In this document: one piece after another, positions 50,484 to 59,401 of the stretch | How the letters are laid out: each line of letters starts with the position of its first letter | Position numbering within the stretch: position 1 is the stretch's first letter | From: Phycisphaerae bacterium | Lineage (GTDB): Bacteria > Planctomycetota > Phycisphaerae > UBA1845 > JAFGLZ01 | DNA: 64,000 nucleotides | Assembly (NCBI GenBank): GCA_016927755.1 | Contig: JAFGLZ010000199.1 | Span: forward strand, 1 to 64,000 | Direction: 5' to 3' | Made by a program: the position numbers and the translations under genes | Notes under the pieces: generated by a model | What the model saw: only the letters and a program-made list of their open reading frames with translations | The model's database searches: none | Told to the model about the DNA's origin: nothing

Positions 50484-52304
50484 TTAGCGCACCATGGTCA
50501 GCAACTCTCGCATCAGCTCATCCGACGTGGAGATAATCCGCCCAGAGGCACTAAAGCCCGTGGAGGCGGTCACCAGCCCGATGAACTCCCGGGAGAGGTC
50601 GACATTACTCAACTCCAACGCACCGGACATGATCCGCCCGGACCCCAGGGTCAGCGGGGCAGTGATGATCGCCACGCCACTATTGGGACCGAGGGCATAG
50701 GTGTTGTTGGTCTCTGCCACCAAGCCCTCGGGGTTGGAGAAATTGGCCAGGGCCACCTGCCCCAGCGTCCGCTGCAAGCCGTTGGTGAACGTGCCGATAA
50801 TCGTCCCGTCGGCACTGACGCTGAAGTCCCTCAGCGTGCCGGCGGGGAACCCGTCCTGGGTCGTCATCACCAACACGGACTGGGTCGGATTCCCCGCACC
50901 GGCATTCGCGCCCGTGGTGAGGCACGTGATGTCGGTGAAGTCGATGGTGATGCTCATCGGATCGGCCGCGCCCGTGTTGTCGCGATCGATCATGACGGAG
51001 GAATCTGGGGACTGCAGGTGCTGCCCCAGTTGATCGAACTGGATGGTCCCCTGCCCGATGAAACGGTCGGGGTCTGGGGCGAGGGCAGGACCGGCGCCGA
51101 TCATCCGACCGGGACCCGTGTCCTCGGCCGATTCGGCATACCAGCGCCATTCGACGCCGTCGCTGTTCTTGGTCTCCATGACGAGGGTCAAGTCGACTTC
51201 GACGGCCTTGCCCAACGAGTCGTAAGTGATGAAGCTGGTGAAGATGCTCTCCCCGTCAGCAGCCTTCTGCTCCGAGAAAGAGAACGGCACACTCATCGTT
51301 CCGCCGCTGTCAACCTGGATCCCCGCGGCGCCGATCGTCAACCCGTTGTCCTCGCCGTGATTGCCGACGACATAGATGGTCCCCGCGGGGGGTTCACCGG
51401 CCGCGCCGGTGCTGACGTACCAGCCGGACCCCCGCAACGATGCGGGAATCGTGTCATCCAGAAGCGTTCCCGGAGCCGCAGCGTTCTGATTCAGGCCGAA
51501 CACGCCGTCCAGCCAGGTCAGGTAGTCCTCCAGGGTTGTCGCGGCGCCGACGGTGAAGCTGGCCTCGGCTAAGTCGCGTCCGCCCTTCTTGGCCTCTCCG
51601 GTAATGGTCACGGTGTCTCCGACGGCGAAGACAGCCGGGCCGATGGGCGGCCCCGTCTCGGCCACGTCCGTCAAGAGCGTGCCCAGCCCCGCGGCTGCTC
51701 CGGCCCCGAGATCCCAGAACTCCTGGGAGGTCAAGACGCTTCCCTGAGTGCCGACTGTGCCGCCGGCATCGATGTTTCCATCGAGCTTGGCGCTTTCGGT
51801 CGCGCTGGCGATGCTCATGGTGCCCACGGGGATTCGCAGATTCTGCAGCACCCCGGGGATGACGTTCCAATCCTCGTCCACGCCGAAGCCCTGCACGTAG
51901 AACCCGTCCTGCGAGACCAGGTAGTTGGCGCTGTTCAACATCATGGTCCCGTCTCGGGTGTACGCCTGCTTGTTGTCGGCCTTGGAGAGAATGAAGAACC
52001 CGTTTCCTTCGATGGCCAAGTCCGTGCTCACGCCCGTCGTCTCGATAGACCCGGACGTGTGGACCCGCATAACCGAACCGAGCACGGACCCCAGACCGAT
52101 CTGGACGGGGTTGCTGCCCCCTTCAGCGCTGTTGGGCGGCGAGCCCGCGCTGTAGGTCATGGCGAACTGGTTCTGAAAGGTGCTACGACTGGCCTTGTAG
52201 GCCGTCGTGTTCATGTTCGCCACGTTATTGCCGATCGTGTCGATTCGGAATTGATTGCTGTTCAGGCCCGTCAGACCCGTAAACAGCGATGAAGTCAAAC
52301 CCAT
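50484..52304 (-). CDS. flgE: Flagellar hook protein FlgE
   Basis: 606 residues, long for FlgE (about 400 in enterics). N-terminal rod-type helix: SLFTGLTGLNSNQFRIDTIGNNVANMNTTAYK (first 40 residues). It has GNGFFILSK and YTRDGTMMLNSANYLVSQDG, typical of the hook-basal-body family, then variable outer domains, and a C-terminal helix SNVDLSREFIGLVTASTGFSASGRII region. It polymerises into the hook outside the cell. A hairpin lies about 25-50 bases upstream of its start, between it and the TIGR02530-like gene. Confidence 0.95.
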   Translation of the reverse strand: MGLTSSLFTGLTGLNSNQFRIDTIGNNVANMNTTAYKASRSTFQNQFAMTYSAGSPPNSAEGGSNPVQIGLGSVLGSVMRVHTSGSIETTGVSTDLAIEGNGFFILSKADNKQAYTRDGTMMLNSANYLVSQDGFYVQGFGVDEDWNVIPGVLQNLRIPVGTMSIASATESAKLDGNIDAGGTVGTQGSVLTSQEFWDLGAGAAAGLGTLLTDVAETGPPIGPAVFAVGDTVTITGEAKKGGRDLAEASFTVGAATTLEDYLTWLDGVFGLNQNAAAPGTLLDDTIPASLRGSGWYVSTGAAGEPPAGTIYVVGNHGEDNGLTIGAAGIQVDSGGTMSVPFSFSEQKAADGESIFTSFITYDSLGKAVEVDLTLVMETKNSDGVEWRWYAESAEDTGPGRMIGAGPALAPDPDRFIGQGTIQFDQLGQHLQSPDSSVMIDRDNTGAADPMSITIDFTDITCLTTGANAGAGNPTQSVLVMTTQDGFPAGTLRDFSVSADGTIIGTFTNGLQRTLGQVALANFSNPEGLVAETNNTYALGPNSGVAIITAPLTLGSGRIMSGALELSNVDLSREFIGLVTASTGFSASGRIISTSDELMRELLTMVR

Positions 52305-52327
52305 TGGTATTGAACTCCGATCCTATA

Positions 52328-52353
52328 GGGCCGAGTCAGTCGTTCGTCGGCCC
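52328..52353 (-). promoter_or_regulatory. Intercistronic hairpin upstream of flgE
   Basis: GGGCCGA (52328-52334) pairs perfectly with TCGGCCC (52347-52353) across a 12-base loop, 24 bases upstream of the flgE start on the minus strand. There is no T-run. It could tune flgE translation or protect mRNA ends within the long operon. Confidence 0.4.
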
Positions 52354-52408
52354 TCGGAGTCTCCCCATCGGCCTCCGGCCCACGGGGTCCAACTCCCTTG
52401 TGTACGCG

Positions 52409-52798
52409 TTACTGGGTCGAGACGAACACGGTTGCATCGATGTTCGTGACGATCCCGTTTTGCATCCGCGACGGATCCAATGCCGTCACCACCGTCCGAT
52501 TGGGGACGTTGACGACCAACGCCATGTCGTCCATCAGCAAGAGCGAGTCGCGGGCGCCCCGTGCGGCCGCCTGATCGGTGGCCCTGGCGATCCCCGCAAG
52601 CTGACTCTGATTGAGCTGAAGGTTGCGGCTGGCCAATCGCTTCTGGGCGTGCGCGCTGAAGCGCACCTCCTTGGCATTGGCCAGTTCACGCGCGAAGTCG
52701 GCGCTAGCGGATGAGGCAGCCGGTCTGACCGAGGACGCTCCCGCCTCGGGTTTCAGGCAGACCGCCAATCCTAATCTCACTGCAGCCGCCGTTTCCAT
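52409..52798 (-). CDS. Flagellar operon protein, TIGR02530 type
   Basis: 129 residues. The core VRFSAHAQKRLASRNLQLNQSQL and the C-terminal LLLMDDMALVVNVPNRTVVTALD match the small flagellar-operon family TIGR02530 that lies between flgD and flgE in Firmicutes and other bacteria. Its function is not known; the position here is the canonical one. Its start is four bases after the flgD stop, so it is probably translationally coupled. Confidence 0.88.
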   Translation of the reverse strand: METAAAVRLGLAVCLKPEAGASSVRPAASSASADFARELANAKEVRFSAHAQKRLASRNLQLNQSQLAGIARATDQAAARGARDSLLLMDDMALVVNVPNRTVVTALDPSRMQNGIVTNIDATVFVSTQ

Positions 52799-52802
52799 TG
52801 GC

Positions 52803-53396
52803 TTACCCCAACGTAACCCCGAGGTTCAGACCATTGGTGTTCTGAAGTCCGAACGAAGCGAGACTTCCAAGCGGATTCGCGTTGCTCGTCCCACTCTTGG
52901 AACGGGCTTGCTGAATGAGCTTGCTGGCGAGGCTTGCCTCGGTTTCATCTCCGTCCACGGGGATCTCGGCCTGTACAGCGGTCATCTTCTCCAAGGGCAA
53001 CTGCGCTCCCGTATCGAGCTCGAGGATCGCCTTGCCCTTCTCGGTGAAGCGTACGCCGGTGACCACGCCCTCCAACGTCGTCTCGTCTCCGTCGCCATCC
53101 TCGACCACACCCGAAACATACTTGCCGATCAGCCCCGCGGCGCCGGCGAAGCGCTGCTCGTTGGTCATCTGCTGTAGGGCCTGCGTGAGGGTGTAGTTCA
53201 TCTCCATGTCCCGGATAGCGGACATTTGCGTGACCATGGCCTCGTTGCTCATGGGGTTCATGGGGTCCTGCTGCTGCAGTTGGGCGATGAGGATCTTCAT
53301 GAAATCCTCGCCATCCAACGACGACATGCCGCCGGTCGTCCCGGTAGTGGACGACGTCGTACTCGCCGTGGATCCGACACCTGCAACGTCCGACAC
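52803..53396 (-). CDS. flgD: Flagellar hook assembly (cap) protein FlgD
   Basis: 197 residues from GTG 53396, preceded by AAGGAG. A Thr/Ser-rich start is followed by LDGEDFMKILIAQLQQQDPMNPMSNEAMVTQMSAIRDMEM (about 27-65), the FlgD N-terminal signature. The rest is a short C-domain with GVRFTEKGKAILELDTG. FlgD forms the scaffold on which the hook is built and is exported. A 15-bp palindrome lies just before its ribosome-binding site. Confidence 0.94.
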   Translation of the reverse strand: MSDVAGVGSTASTTSSTTGTTGGMSSLDGEDFMKILIAQLQQQDPMNPMSNEAMVTQMSAIRDMEMNYTLTQALQQMTNEQRFAGAAGLIGKYVSGVVEDGDGDETTLEGVVTGVRFTEKGKAILELDTGAQLPLEKMTAVQAEIPVDGDETEASLASKLIQQARSKSGTSNANPLGSLASFGLQNTNGLNLGVTLG

Positions 53397-53408
53397 CAGA
53401 TACTCCTT

Positions 53409-53423
53409 GCACGCATTGCGTGC
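53409..53423 (-). promoter_or_regulatory. Palindrome adjoining the flgD ribosome-binding site
   Basis: GCACGCA-T-TGCGTGC (53409-53423) is a perfect inverted repeat with one central base, located within a few bases of the AAGGAG site of flgD and between fliK and flgD. It could be a protein operator or an RNA hairpin that affects flgD translation. Confidence 0.4.
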
Positions 53424-53456
53424 TTAGAGCGGGATCTCCGTCCCGGGCGACCCGTT

Positions 53457-55685
53457 CTAGGCCACCAGGTCCAGCCATGACTCCGCCATGGACGCTGAAC
53501 GATCACCTCCGCTTGCCTGTCCGGCATCCGCGGCTGACGTCTCGGACTCCGCCGAGGCATCTTCCCGCGAATCGGACGTGGAAGCGGGAACCTCTTCTCC
53601 CTGGGCAGGCCCATCGTGACGACCGGACCGTCCTGGCTGATCGCCCGCCTGCCCGGGAGCTTCCTGACCGTGTTGCTGATTGCCGTGCTGCGACGGCTGT
53701 TGGTGTTGCTGCTGCTCGCGCGTCTGCGGCGTCTCGGACACCGCGTCGCGGATCTGCACGCTGGCTCGCTCCACGTGGATGCCGTGCTGCTGCAGGGCAT
53801 CGCGAAGCTCGTTCAAGCGAGAGCTGAGCAGGTTTCGACCGGCAGCCGTCTCCGTCTCGACCTGGAGGACCAGGACGTCGCTCCTCATGCGAATGTCGAT
53901 GCGAACTCTCCCCAACTCCGGCGGATCCAACTGGATGCGAACTTGCGACTCGCGATCTCCGATATGAGCGCGCAACACCCGCGCGAGTCGATCGATGCTG
54001 TCCTGCATCGCGGTACCGTCGGCCTGCCGGGGCGTGTCGGTTCTGGTCAGGCTGACGGCTTGCTCGGCGCGTCCGTCAGCGGCCGGCGCTCCCACGGCCG
54101 GCGTCGGTGAAGGCGTCTGGGACATGCCATCGGAAACCGGCGTCGTGATCGTTTGCGTGGACGTCCCACCCGACGACGGAACCGAGTTCTGCGACGTCGA
54201 GACCATCTCGCTGCGCGTCGACGTCGCGTCACCTCTCGTCCGCGGTTCGGCGATGAACCTTGCGATCTGCCGAGTCGCTTCGGCCGCCAATGCCTGGTTG
54301 CGGTGATTTCCATTCGGATCCTGTGAGGCGGCCGACGATACCTCGGCACGGTCGGGCCCCGTCCAGATCCGTGTGATGAAGCCTTTGCCGGACGCGCTCG
54401 ATCCGCTCTGGTCGGTCTGGGGCTTCTGGTCGGAGGCGGTGTCTCCGCCTTCGGACTTCGCCCTGACCTTGACCTCACCAGGAGTCAACTCCGGCTCAGC
54501 AAACCGAGCCTGAGCAGACGCGATCCGGTTATCGATCTGCGGGGTTCGGTCCGGGGTCGCCGTGCCGCCGTGCTCCTGTCCGTGGCCCTCGGTTTGGGGA
54601 CGGCCGGAGGAAGAGCCGCTCTGGGAGTCCGCGCGGGCCACCGCCGCCGAAGATCGCTCGCCCTGCGGCGGGACCGCATCGGCCGTGGCCGGACGGGCCG
54701 CGTCGGTTCGCGTCTGCTCCGGCTTGGCGACTCCCTCGGCGGCTGCCGGCTGCTGTTGAGCCTGCTGCAAAGGGGACTCCTGGATGGGTGTGGACCGATT
54801 GGTCTGGGAGGCAGCGGTCGAGTCGGGTGACCCTCCGAGCGTGGCTTCCTGTCGCTGCGGCGCGGTCGACGGTTCCGTCTGAGGCTTGGTCGAGGCGTCG
54901 ATCGGCGTGCCGGCACTCGCCGCGGGACTCTGCCCGGTGGTGTCAGCGTGTGCCGTCGCGGACGGCTGGGTCTGCCCCGCCGCTTCGGCGGTCGAGCCGG
55001 CGCCCATTGCCGCGACGGCCTGAGTCGTCTGCTGGACTACCTGAGCCACCACCTCCTGATTGCTCGTCGCGTTCTCATTCTGGCTCTCAGATCCCGACGC
55101 TACAGGCTCAGCCGGTGACTCTTCCGGTTGCGCAGATTGATCGGTCGGGCTTCCCGAATCCCGTCTCGGCTCGGGAGCGTCAGCTCCTGCCCCCCGGCCG
55201 TCATCGTCCGCCTGCTCGCGAGCGTCGTCCGCCATCTTCGACGAGCCGCCGTTATGTGGTTCGTCTTGAGCCGACGGTCGCCCGTTCTTGTCCTCCGCGA
55301 TAGACCGATCGTCCGCGTCGCGCGTTCGCCCCGCGGCTTGCGCGTCGTCACGCAGGCTCTGGCGGTCGGGCTTTTCGCGCCGTTCGACTGAAGGCCGCTC
55401 GCGCTCTCTCGTTCGTTCGTCGGCACGGTCCGAGGCGGAGGCACGATCGTGCTGCACGTTCTCCAGCCTGGACTCGCCCCGTTGCTCCTCAGATGCTTCT
55501 GCGCGTTCCGTTGTCATCCGCGATGCAGAAGTCGCCTCCTCGGCAGGCCGCTTTGACTTCGTGCGGAGGTTCTCGAAGAGACGCATGAACTGATCGTCCG
55601 CGGTCTTGGACTCCGTGGCGTGGCGCGCGGCGTCGGAGAGGATGGTTTTGCTGTTGAGCAGATTGAGGGTTTGTATGTGTGACAT
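53457..55685 (-). CDS. fliK: Flagellar hook-length control protein FliK
   Basis: 742 residues. About 560 residues are low in complexity, rich in Gln, Ser, Ala, Glu, Arg and Asp and probably unfolded, as expected for the exported ruler part. The C-terminal FliK domain near 575-660 has RESQVRIQLDPPELGRVRIDI, VETETAAGRNLLSS and LRDALQQHGI, the region that touches FlhB. Beyond it is another Gln/Gly-rich tail of about 80 residues. It measures hook length and triggers the export switch. Confidence 0.93.
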   Translation of the reverse strand: MSHIQTLNLLNSKTILSDAARHATESKTADDQFMRLFENLRTKSKRPAEEATSASRMTTERAEASEEQRGESRLENVQHDRASASDRADERTRERERPSVERREKPDRQSLRDDAQAAGRTRDADDRSIAEDKNGRPSAQDEPHNGGSSKMADDAREQADDDGRGAGADAPEPRRDSGSPTDQSAQPEESPAEPVASGSESQNENATSNQEVVAQVVQQTTQAVAAMGAGSTAEAAGQTQPSATAHADTTGQSPAASAGTPIDASTKPQTEPSTAPQRQEATLGGSPDSTAASQTNRSTPIQESPLQQAQQQPAAAEGVAKPEQTRTDAARPATADAVPPQGERSSAAVARADSQSGSSSGRPQTEGHGQEHGGTATPDRTPQIDNRIASAQARFAEPELTPGEVKVRAKSEGGDTASDQKPQTDQSGSSASGKGFITRIWTGPDRAEVSSAASQDPNGNHRNQALAAEATRQIARFIAEPRTRGDATSTRSEMVSTSQNSVPSSGGTSTQTITTPVSDGMSQTPSPTPAVGAPAADGRAEQAVSLTRTDTPRQADGTAMQDSIDRLARVLRAHIGDRESQVRIQLDPPELGRVRIDIRMRSDVLVLQVETETAAGRNLLSSRLNELRDALQQHGIHVERASVQIRDAVSETPQTREQQQHQQPSQHGNQQHGQEAPGQAGDQPGRSGRHDGPAQGEEVPASTSDSREDASAESETSAADAGQASGGDRSASMAESWLDLVA

Positions 55686-55702
55686 ACGCGTACACGACCT
55701 CC

Positions 55703-56359
55703 CTAACCGGCCGCCGGGGCCATTCTCTTGGCGCTATCCTCATCCTGATTGGCGATCTCTTGCAGCACTTGGACGGCCCAGGCCTTCTCGGTCTCTGTCT
55801 TACACGCCTCGATGATTCCAGCGGCCGTCCGCTTCTTCATTTTGAGCAGGAGATTCACCGCGTCGGGAATCTGTTTCTTCATGAGGACATCGCGGGCCTT
55901 CTTCTCGCTCAGTCCCTGGAGGATAGCCAACTCAGCCTGCAGGCCGGTGGCCTCATCGGCCTGCCTAGCGGTCTTCCTCGCTTCCTCGAACTGGGCCTTC
56001 TCCTTATCGAGGTCCTCGAGGCGGCGGGTGACCTTCAGCATCGCGGCATCGATGAGGGCCTTGCGATCCGCGGCCTCCCGAAGCAATCGCTCCCCCATAA
56101 GTCGCCGAATCTCTTCGGTTCGGCGCGTGTCGGCGATCTTCTCACCGGATGCCATGGCCAAGACGGGCTGGACCGTCGGTTGGCTGGTCGCGGTCCGGGC
56201 GGCGGGCTTGTCTTCCTCGCCTCGGATGACGGTGGCGATCTTCTCGATCTTCTCGGCGTTGAGACCACCGGTGGAGGCCATATAAGCGCCGAGTCCGATG
56301 AGCACGAGCAGGTGCAGAATGGCCAGCAGCGCCAGGATGTGATAGATCTGTTTCAGCAT
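55703..56359 (-). CDS. MotE-like flagellar protein (MgtE N-domain-like)
   Basis: 218 residues. One N-terminal membrane helix (HILALLAILHLLVLIGLGAYM), a linker, a coiled coil (about 110-150: RRLEDLDKEKAQFEEARKTA) and a C-terminal helical domain with ILQGLSEKKARDVLMKK and AVNLLLKMKKRTAAGIIEA. This last resembles the MgtE intracellular N-domain shared by FliG and by MotE. MotE is a periplasmic chaperone for the stator part MotB/MotC; here topology is not certain. The gene lies between fliJ and fliK, a common place for it. Confidence 0.8.
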   Translation of the reverse strand: MLKQIYHILALLAILHLLVLIGLGAYMASTGGLNAEKIEKIATVIRGEEDKPAARTATSQPTVQPVLAMASGEKIADTRRTEEIRRLMGERLLREAADRKALIDAAMLKVTRRLEDLDKEKAQFEEARKTARQADEATGLQAELAILQGLSEKKARDVLMKKQIPDAVNLLLKMKKRTAAGIIEACKTETEKAWAVQVLQEIANQDEDSAKRMAPAAG

Positions 56360-56365
56360 CGTCCA

Positions 56366-56830
56366 CTATCCCACTTGGGCCGCCTTCTGTCTGAGATACA
56401 AGGCGTTGCCGATCTCATCGTTCTCTCGGGCTTCGTCTCGGGTCAGCTCCTGGCGATATCGTTCTCGCTGTCGCTCCTCGAGCTTCTCCAGGATTCGAAC
56501 CTGCTTCCTTGCCTCGGTCAGGATCGCCCGATCTCCGGCCAGAGCCCTGTGCAATTCCGCCAGGCGGCCGTGGGCCATCAGGATTCCTTGATCCAGGTGA
56601 ATCAGCCAATGGCGATGCCGCCTGGTCACCGTGATGTCGATCCGCCCGGCCGAATGCGACTGACGGAAGCCGGCGATTTCCTGGTCCATCTGTCGCTGGA
56701 GGGCGGCGGTCTCGTCCTGAACCGCGGCGACCTGACGCAATCGCTCGGCGACGACGCGCTTGGCCGCATCCTCGCGCTGCTTGCGGATCTTCAGGACCGT
56801 CTCCAGCCTGAACTTGAAGCGTCTGGCCAC
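56366..56830 (-). CDS. fliJ: Flagellar export chaperone FliJ
   Basis: 154 residues, one long coiled coil. The start RRFKFRLETVLKIRKQREDAAKR and the heptad pattern fit FliJ. It binds the FliI ATPase hexamer and FlhA and helps energise export. Position directly after fliI and six bases before the motE-like gene supports it. Confidence 0.9.
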   Translation of the reverse strand: MARRFKFRLETVLKIRKQREDAAKRVVAERLRQVAAVQDETAALQRQMDQEIAGFRQSHSAGRIDITVTRRHRHWLIHLDQGILMAHGRLAELHRALAGDRAILTEARKQVRILEKLEERQRERYRQELTRDEARENDEIGNALYLRQKAAQVG

Positions 56831-56874
56831 GCTCGACGTACTCCTGGACTACCCTCTAGACGACTCCTGGCTGC

Positions 56875-58272
56875 CTATCTGACGCCGGCCGGCTGACGCA
56901 TGCGCGCTTCGTCCTGGAGCTGCCTTGCGCGTTGCCCGAGGTTCTGCGCGAGCGCCACCAAGTCGGTTCTGACTCGATCCAGTTGAGTGCCTTCCTTTAT
57001 CGCCTGCTGTAGGAACCGATCGATCAACGGTTTGCCGTAGACAGCCAGGTCGAACTCCGGGTTCGTTCCCGCCGCGTAGGCGCCGATGTTGACCAGGTCC
57101 TCGATGTCCTGCCACGTCGCCATCACTCGCTTGACGACCCGCGCGGCCGCAATGTGCTCCTCGTCGACGACATCGACCATCACACGGCTGATACTGTCGA
57201 GCACGGAGATCGCCGGATAGTGGCTGCGGTTGGCCAGATCCCGCGACAGCCAGACATGCCCGTCCAGGATGCCGCGTGTGGTGTCGGCGATCGGCTCGGT
57301 AATATCGTCTCCCTCGACGAGGACGGTGTAGAAGCCGGTGATGCTGCCTCGCTCGGTCCTTCCGGAGCGCTCAAGCAACTGCGGCAACATGGCGAAGACG
57401 CTGGGTGTGTACCCCTTCGTGGCCGGCGGCTCACCGGCGGCCAATCCGATCTGCCTTTGCGCCATCGCCATTCGTGTAAGCGAATCCATCAGCAACAGCA
57501 CGTCCTTGCCCTGGTCACGGAAGAATTCCGCGACGGCGGTCGCCAGGAAGCACGCACGGACCCGAAGCACGGGGGACTCGTCGGAAGTGCTGACAACGAC
57601 GACGGATCGCTCGAGGCCCTCGGGGCCCAAGTCCTTCGTGAGGAAGTCACGTACCTCGCGACCGCGCTCGCCCACGAGCGCGACCACAATGACGTCGGCC
57701 GACGTGTATCGGCTGATCATTCCCATCAAGACGCTCTTGCCGACGCCGGTACCGGCGAAGATTCCCAACCGCTGTCCTGATCCCACGGTGGTCATGGCGT
57801 CGATCGCTCGGATGCCCGTCCCCAAGACCTTGTCGATGGCCCTGCGACTCATGGCCGGCGGGGCTTCCCGCAGGAGGGGATAGTACTGCTCGACGTCCAG
57901 CGGATTCTTGCCGTCGACGGGCTGCCCGAGGCCGTTGAGCACGCGTCCGAGCATGGCCTCGCTGACGCCGACCGTTTGCCGGGAGGCCTCGCACACGACT
58001 GTGTCGCCACGCCCCACGCCCGCAGTCTCGCTGAGCGGCATGAGAAGGGTCTTGTCCGCGCGGAACCCGACGACCTGCGCGGCGATCCGCCGTCCACTGC
58101 GACTGCGGATCGTGCACATCGCGCCGGTCGGGGCGGGAAAGTCGGCGACCTCGATGGTCAGACCCGCCATGCCGGCGGCCTGTCCGACGAGACGCTCGCT
58201 GATGCCCTGGGCAACGGCCTCGATCTGGTGAGCGAAGATGTTCGTTTCACTAAGCATCATGCGTTGTCTCAT
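56875..58272 (-). CDS. fliI: Flagellar export ATPase FliI
   Basis: 465 residues. F1-beta-type ATPase with Walker A GIFAGTGVGKSVLMG near residue 170, Walker B DVLLLMDSLTRMA near 260, and the FliI signature AGEPPATKGYTPSVFAMLPQLLERSG. The N-terminal beta-barrel and the GRVLNGLGQPVDG motif are also present. It drives export at the cytoplasmic face with FliH and FliJ. ATG 58260 is a possible alternative start. Confidence 0.96.
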   Translation of the reverse strand: MRQRMMLSETNIFAHQIEAVAQGISERLVGQAAGMAGLTIEVADFPAPTGAMCTIRSRSGRRIAAQVVGFRADKTLLMPLSETAGVGRGDTVVCEASRQTVGVSEAMLGRVLNGLGQPVDGKNPLDVEQYYPLLREAPPAMSRRAIDKVLGTGIRAIDAMTTVGSGQRLGIFAGTGVGKSVLMGMISRYTSADVIVVALVGERGREVRDFLTKDLGPEGLERSVVVVSTSDESPVLRVRACFLATAVAEFFRDQGKDVLLLMDSLTRMAMAQRQIGLAAGEPPATKGYTPSVFAMLPQLLERSGRTERGSITGFYTVLVEGDDITEPIADTTRGILDGHVWLSRDLANRSHYPAISVLDSISRVMVDVVDEEHIAAARVVKRVMATWQDIEDLVNIGAYAAGTNPEFDLAVYGKPLIDRFLQQAIKEGTQLDRVRTDLVALAQNLGQRARQLQDEARMRQPAGVR

Positions 58273-58309
58273 CCGCCGAGCGGCAAAGGGCCTCCAGCCC
58301 GTGCCACGG

Positions 58310-59065
58310 TCAGTCGCTCGCCGCGTCCGTTTCGCCGCCCGTCTCGACGGGTCTCTCTTGGGAGGTCAGCCCCGGCACGAGCTCCTCGGCGATTCGCTGC
58401 AACTGCGTCTCCAGCCTGGCATCGATCTCTCCGGCCCGGGTTCGAACGATGCACCCACCCGGATCGACCTGGTCATTCTCGCGGACCTCCACGTGCTCGA
58501 GCTCACCACGACGCGCGACCAAACTGGCCGCGAACTTCTCGAGCGTCTCGGCGTCGGCCGGGTTGACCTCGACGACGAGGTCGCTCGTCCTACCGACGAG
58601 ATCGATGACGCCCAGGAGGTTGTCTGTGACGGCCCGGCGATCGACCACCCCGATCCGCTTGGTCACTCGCTCGGCGATGGCCACGGCCAGGACGATCAGG
58701 TCCCGATTGGCGGTCATCAGCAAATCGCGCTTCCGCCGATCCACCTCCCGGAACAGGCTTTCGCAGGCCGAGGCCAACTGGACGTGGCGGGCCTCGAACT
58801 CGGCCGAGGCTTTCTCGAGGGCTTGGCGATGCCCGTCAGCCTGACCTTCCTCGATCCCACGTTGGTATCCCTGGCCATATCCCTTCTCGGCAGCCTGGGT
58901 CTTCAGTCGCTCGGCCTCAGCCCTGGTCTCAACCAACATCTGATCCGCCTTTGCCCTGGCCACCTGGATGATCTGCCGTCCCTCGACGATGAAATCGCCC
59001 AGCTCGAAGCCGGTGTGCCGCTTGCCGGGGCGCGCCATCTCGTTGGCCTTGATCACTCCAGCCAC
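58310..59065 (-). CDS. fliH: Flagellar export stator protein FliH
   Basis: 251 residues from GTG 59065, chosen because AAGGGGAG lies five bases upstream; ATG 59038 is an alternative. The N-terminal half is a charged coiled coil with the glycine-repeat GYGQGYQRGIEEGQADG (about 60-76) typical of FliH GxxxG helices. The C-terminal half resembles the V-type ATPase E subunit (LIVLAVAIAERVTKRIGVVDRRAV; DPGGCIVRTRAGEIDARLETQL). It anchors and holds back the FliI ATPase. Confidence 0.9.
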   Translation of the reverse strand: MAGVIKANEMARPGKRHTGFELGDFIVEGRQIIQVARAKADQMLVETRAEAERLKTQAAEKGYGQGYQRGIEEGQADGHRQALEKASAEFEARHVQLASACESLFREVDRRKRDLLMTANRDLIVLAVAIAERVTKRIGVVDRRAVTDNLLGVIDLVGRTSDLVVEVNPADAETLEKFAASLVARRGELEHVEVRENDQVDPGGCIVRTRAGEIDARLETQLQRIAEELVPGLTSQERPVETGGETDAASD

Positions 59066-59078
59066 ACATACTCCCCTT

Positions 59079-59381
59079 CTATCTGGGATCCAGCGGGGCC
59101 CAGACCGGAATGCCTGCCGCCTCGAGCTCCTCGGTGATCTCGGCGACTTTGCGCTGTGCCTCCCTGATCTCCGCCAGGTCGGACACCTGATGCTCCTGGA
59201 TGTCCTCGAGCACGCGCTCGATCTGCTCCGGCGAGCGTTTGCCCAAGACGCGATCGATGAGACGCGCATTGGCGCCCTGCAGCGCCGTAGCGAACGTCGT
59301 TCGATCTACCCGCTCCAACAGGTTCTCGATCATCTTCTCGCTCACATTCGCCAGTTTCGTGAACTCGACCATGTTCGGCAT
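59079..59381 (-). CDS. Free-standing FliG C-terminal-domain homologue
   Basis: 100 residues. Almost the full length aligns with the FliG C-terminal torque domain: VSEKMIENLLERVDRTTFATALQGAN corresponds to NDKGIQAVLKEIDNDDLALALKTAS of FliG in the same operon, and LAEIREAQRKVAEITEELEAAG to LSDVEGAQQKIVDVVRRLEDAG. The N- and middle domains of FliG and the EHPQT motif are absent. It lies 20 bases after fliG and 13 bases before fliH, so it is in the operon. It may insert in the rotor or bind the stator, but no role is known to me. Confidence 0.8.
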   Translation of the reverse strand: MPNMVEFTKLANVSEKMIENLLERVDRTTFATALQGANARLIDRVLGKRSPEQIERVLEDIQEHQVSDLAEIREAQRKVAEITEELEAAGIPVWAPLDPR

Positions 59382-59401
59382 CCTGAACCGAATCCGGCAA
59401 C

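Noticed and set aside
49920..51572. A 550-residue plus-strand open frame across flbD and flgE
   Set aside because: It covers two well-identified minus-strand flagellar genes and shows no recognisable protein features.
55679..56896. A 405-residue plus-strand open frame opposite the motE-like and fliJ genes
   Set aside because: It is the mirror frame of coiled-coil genes, with leucine-rich but domainless sequence, and has no start signal.
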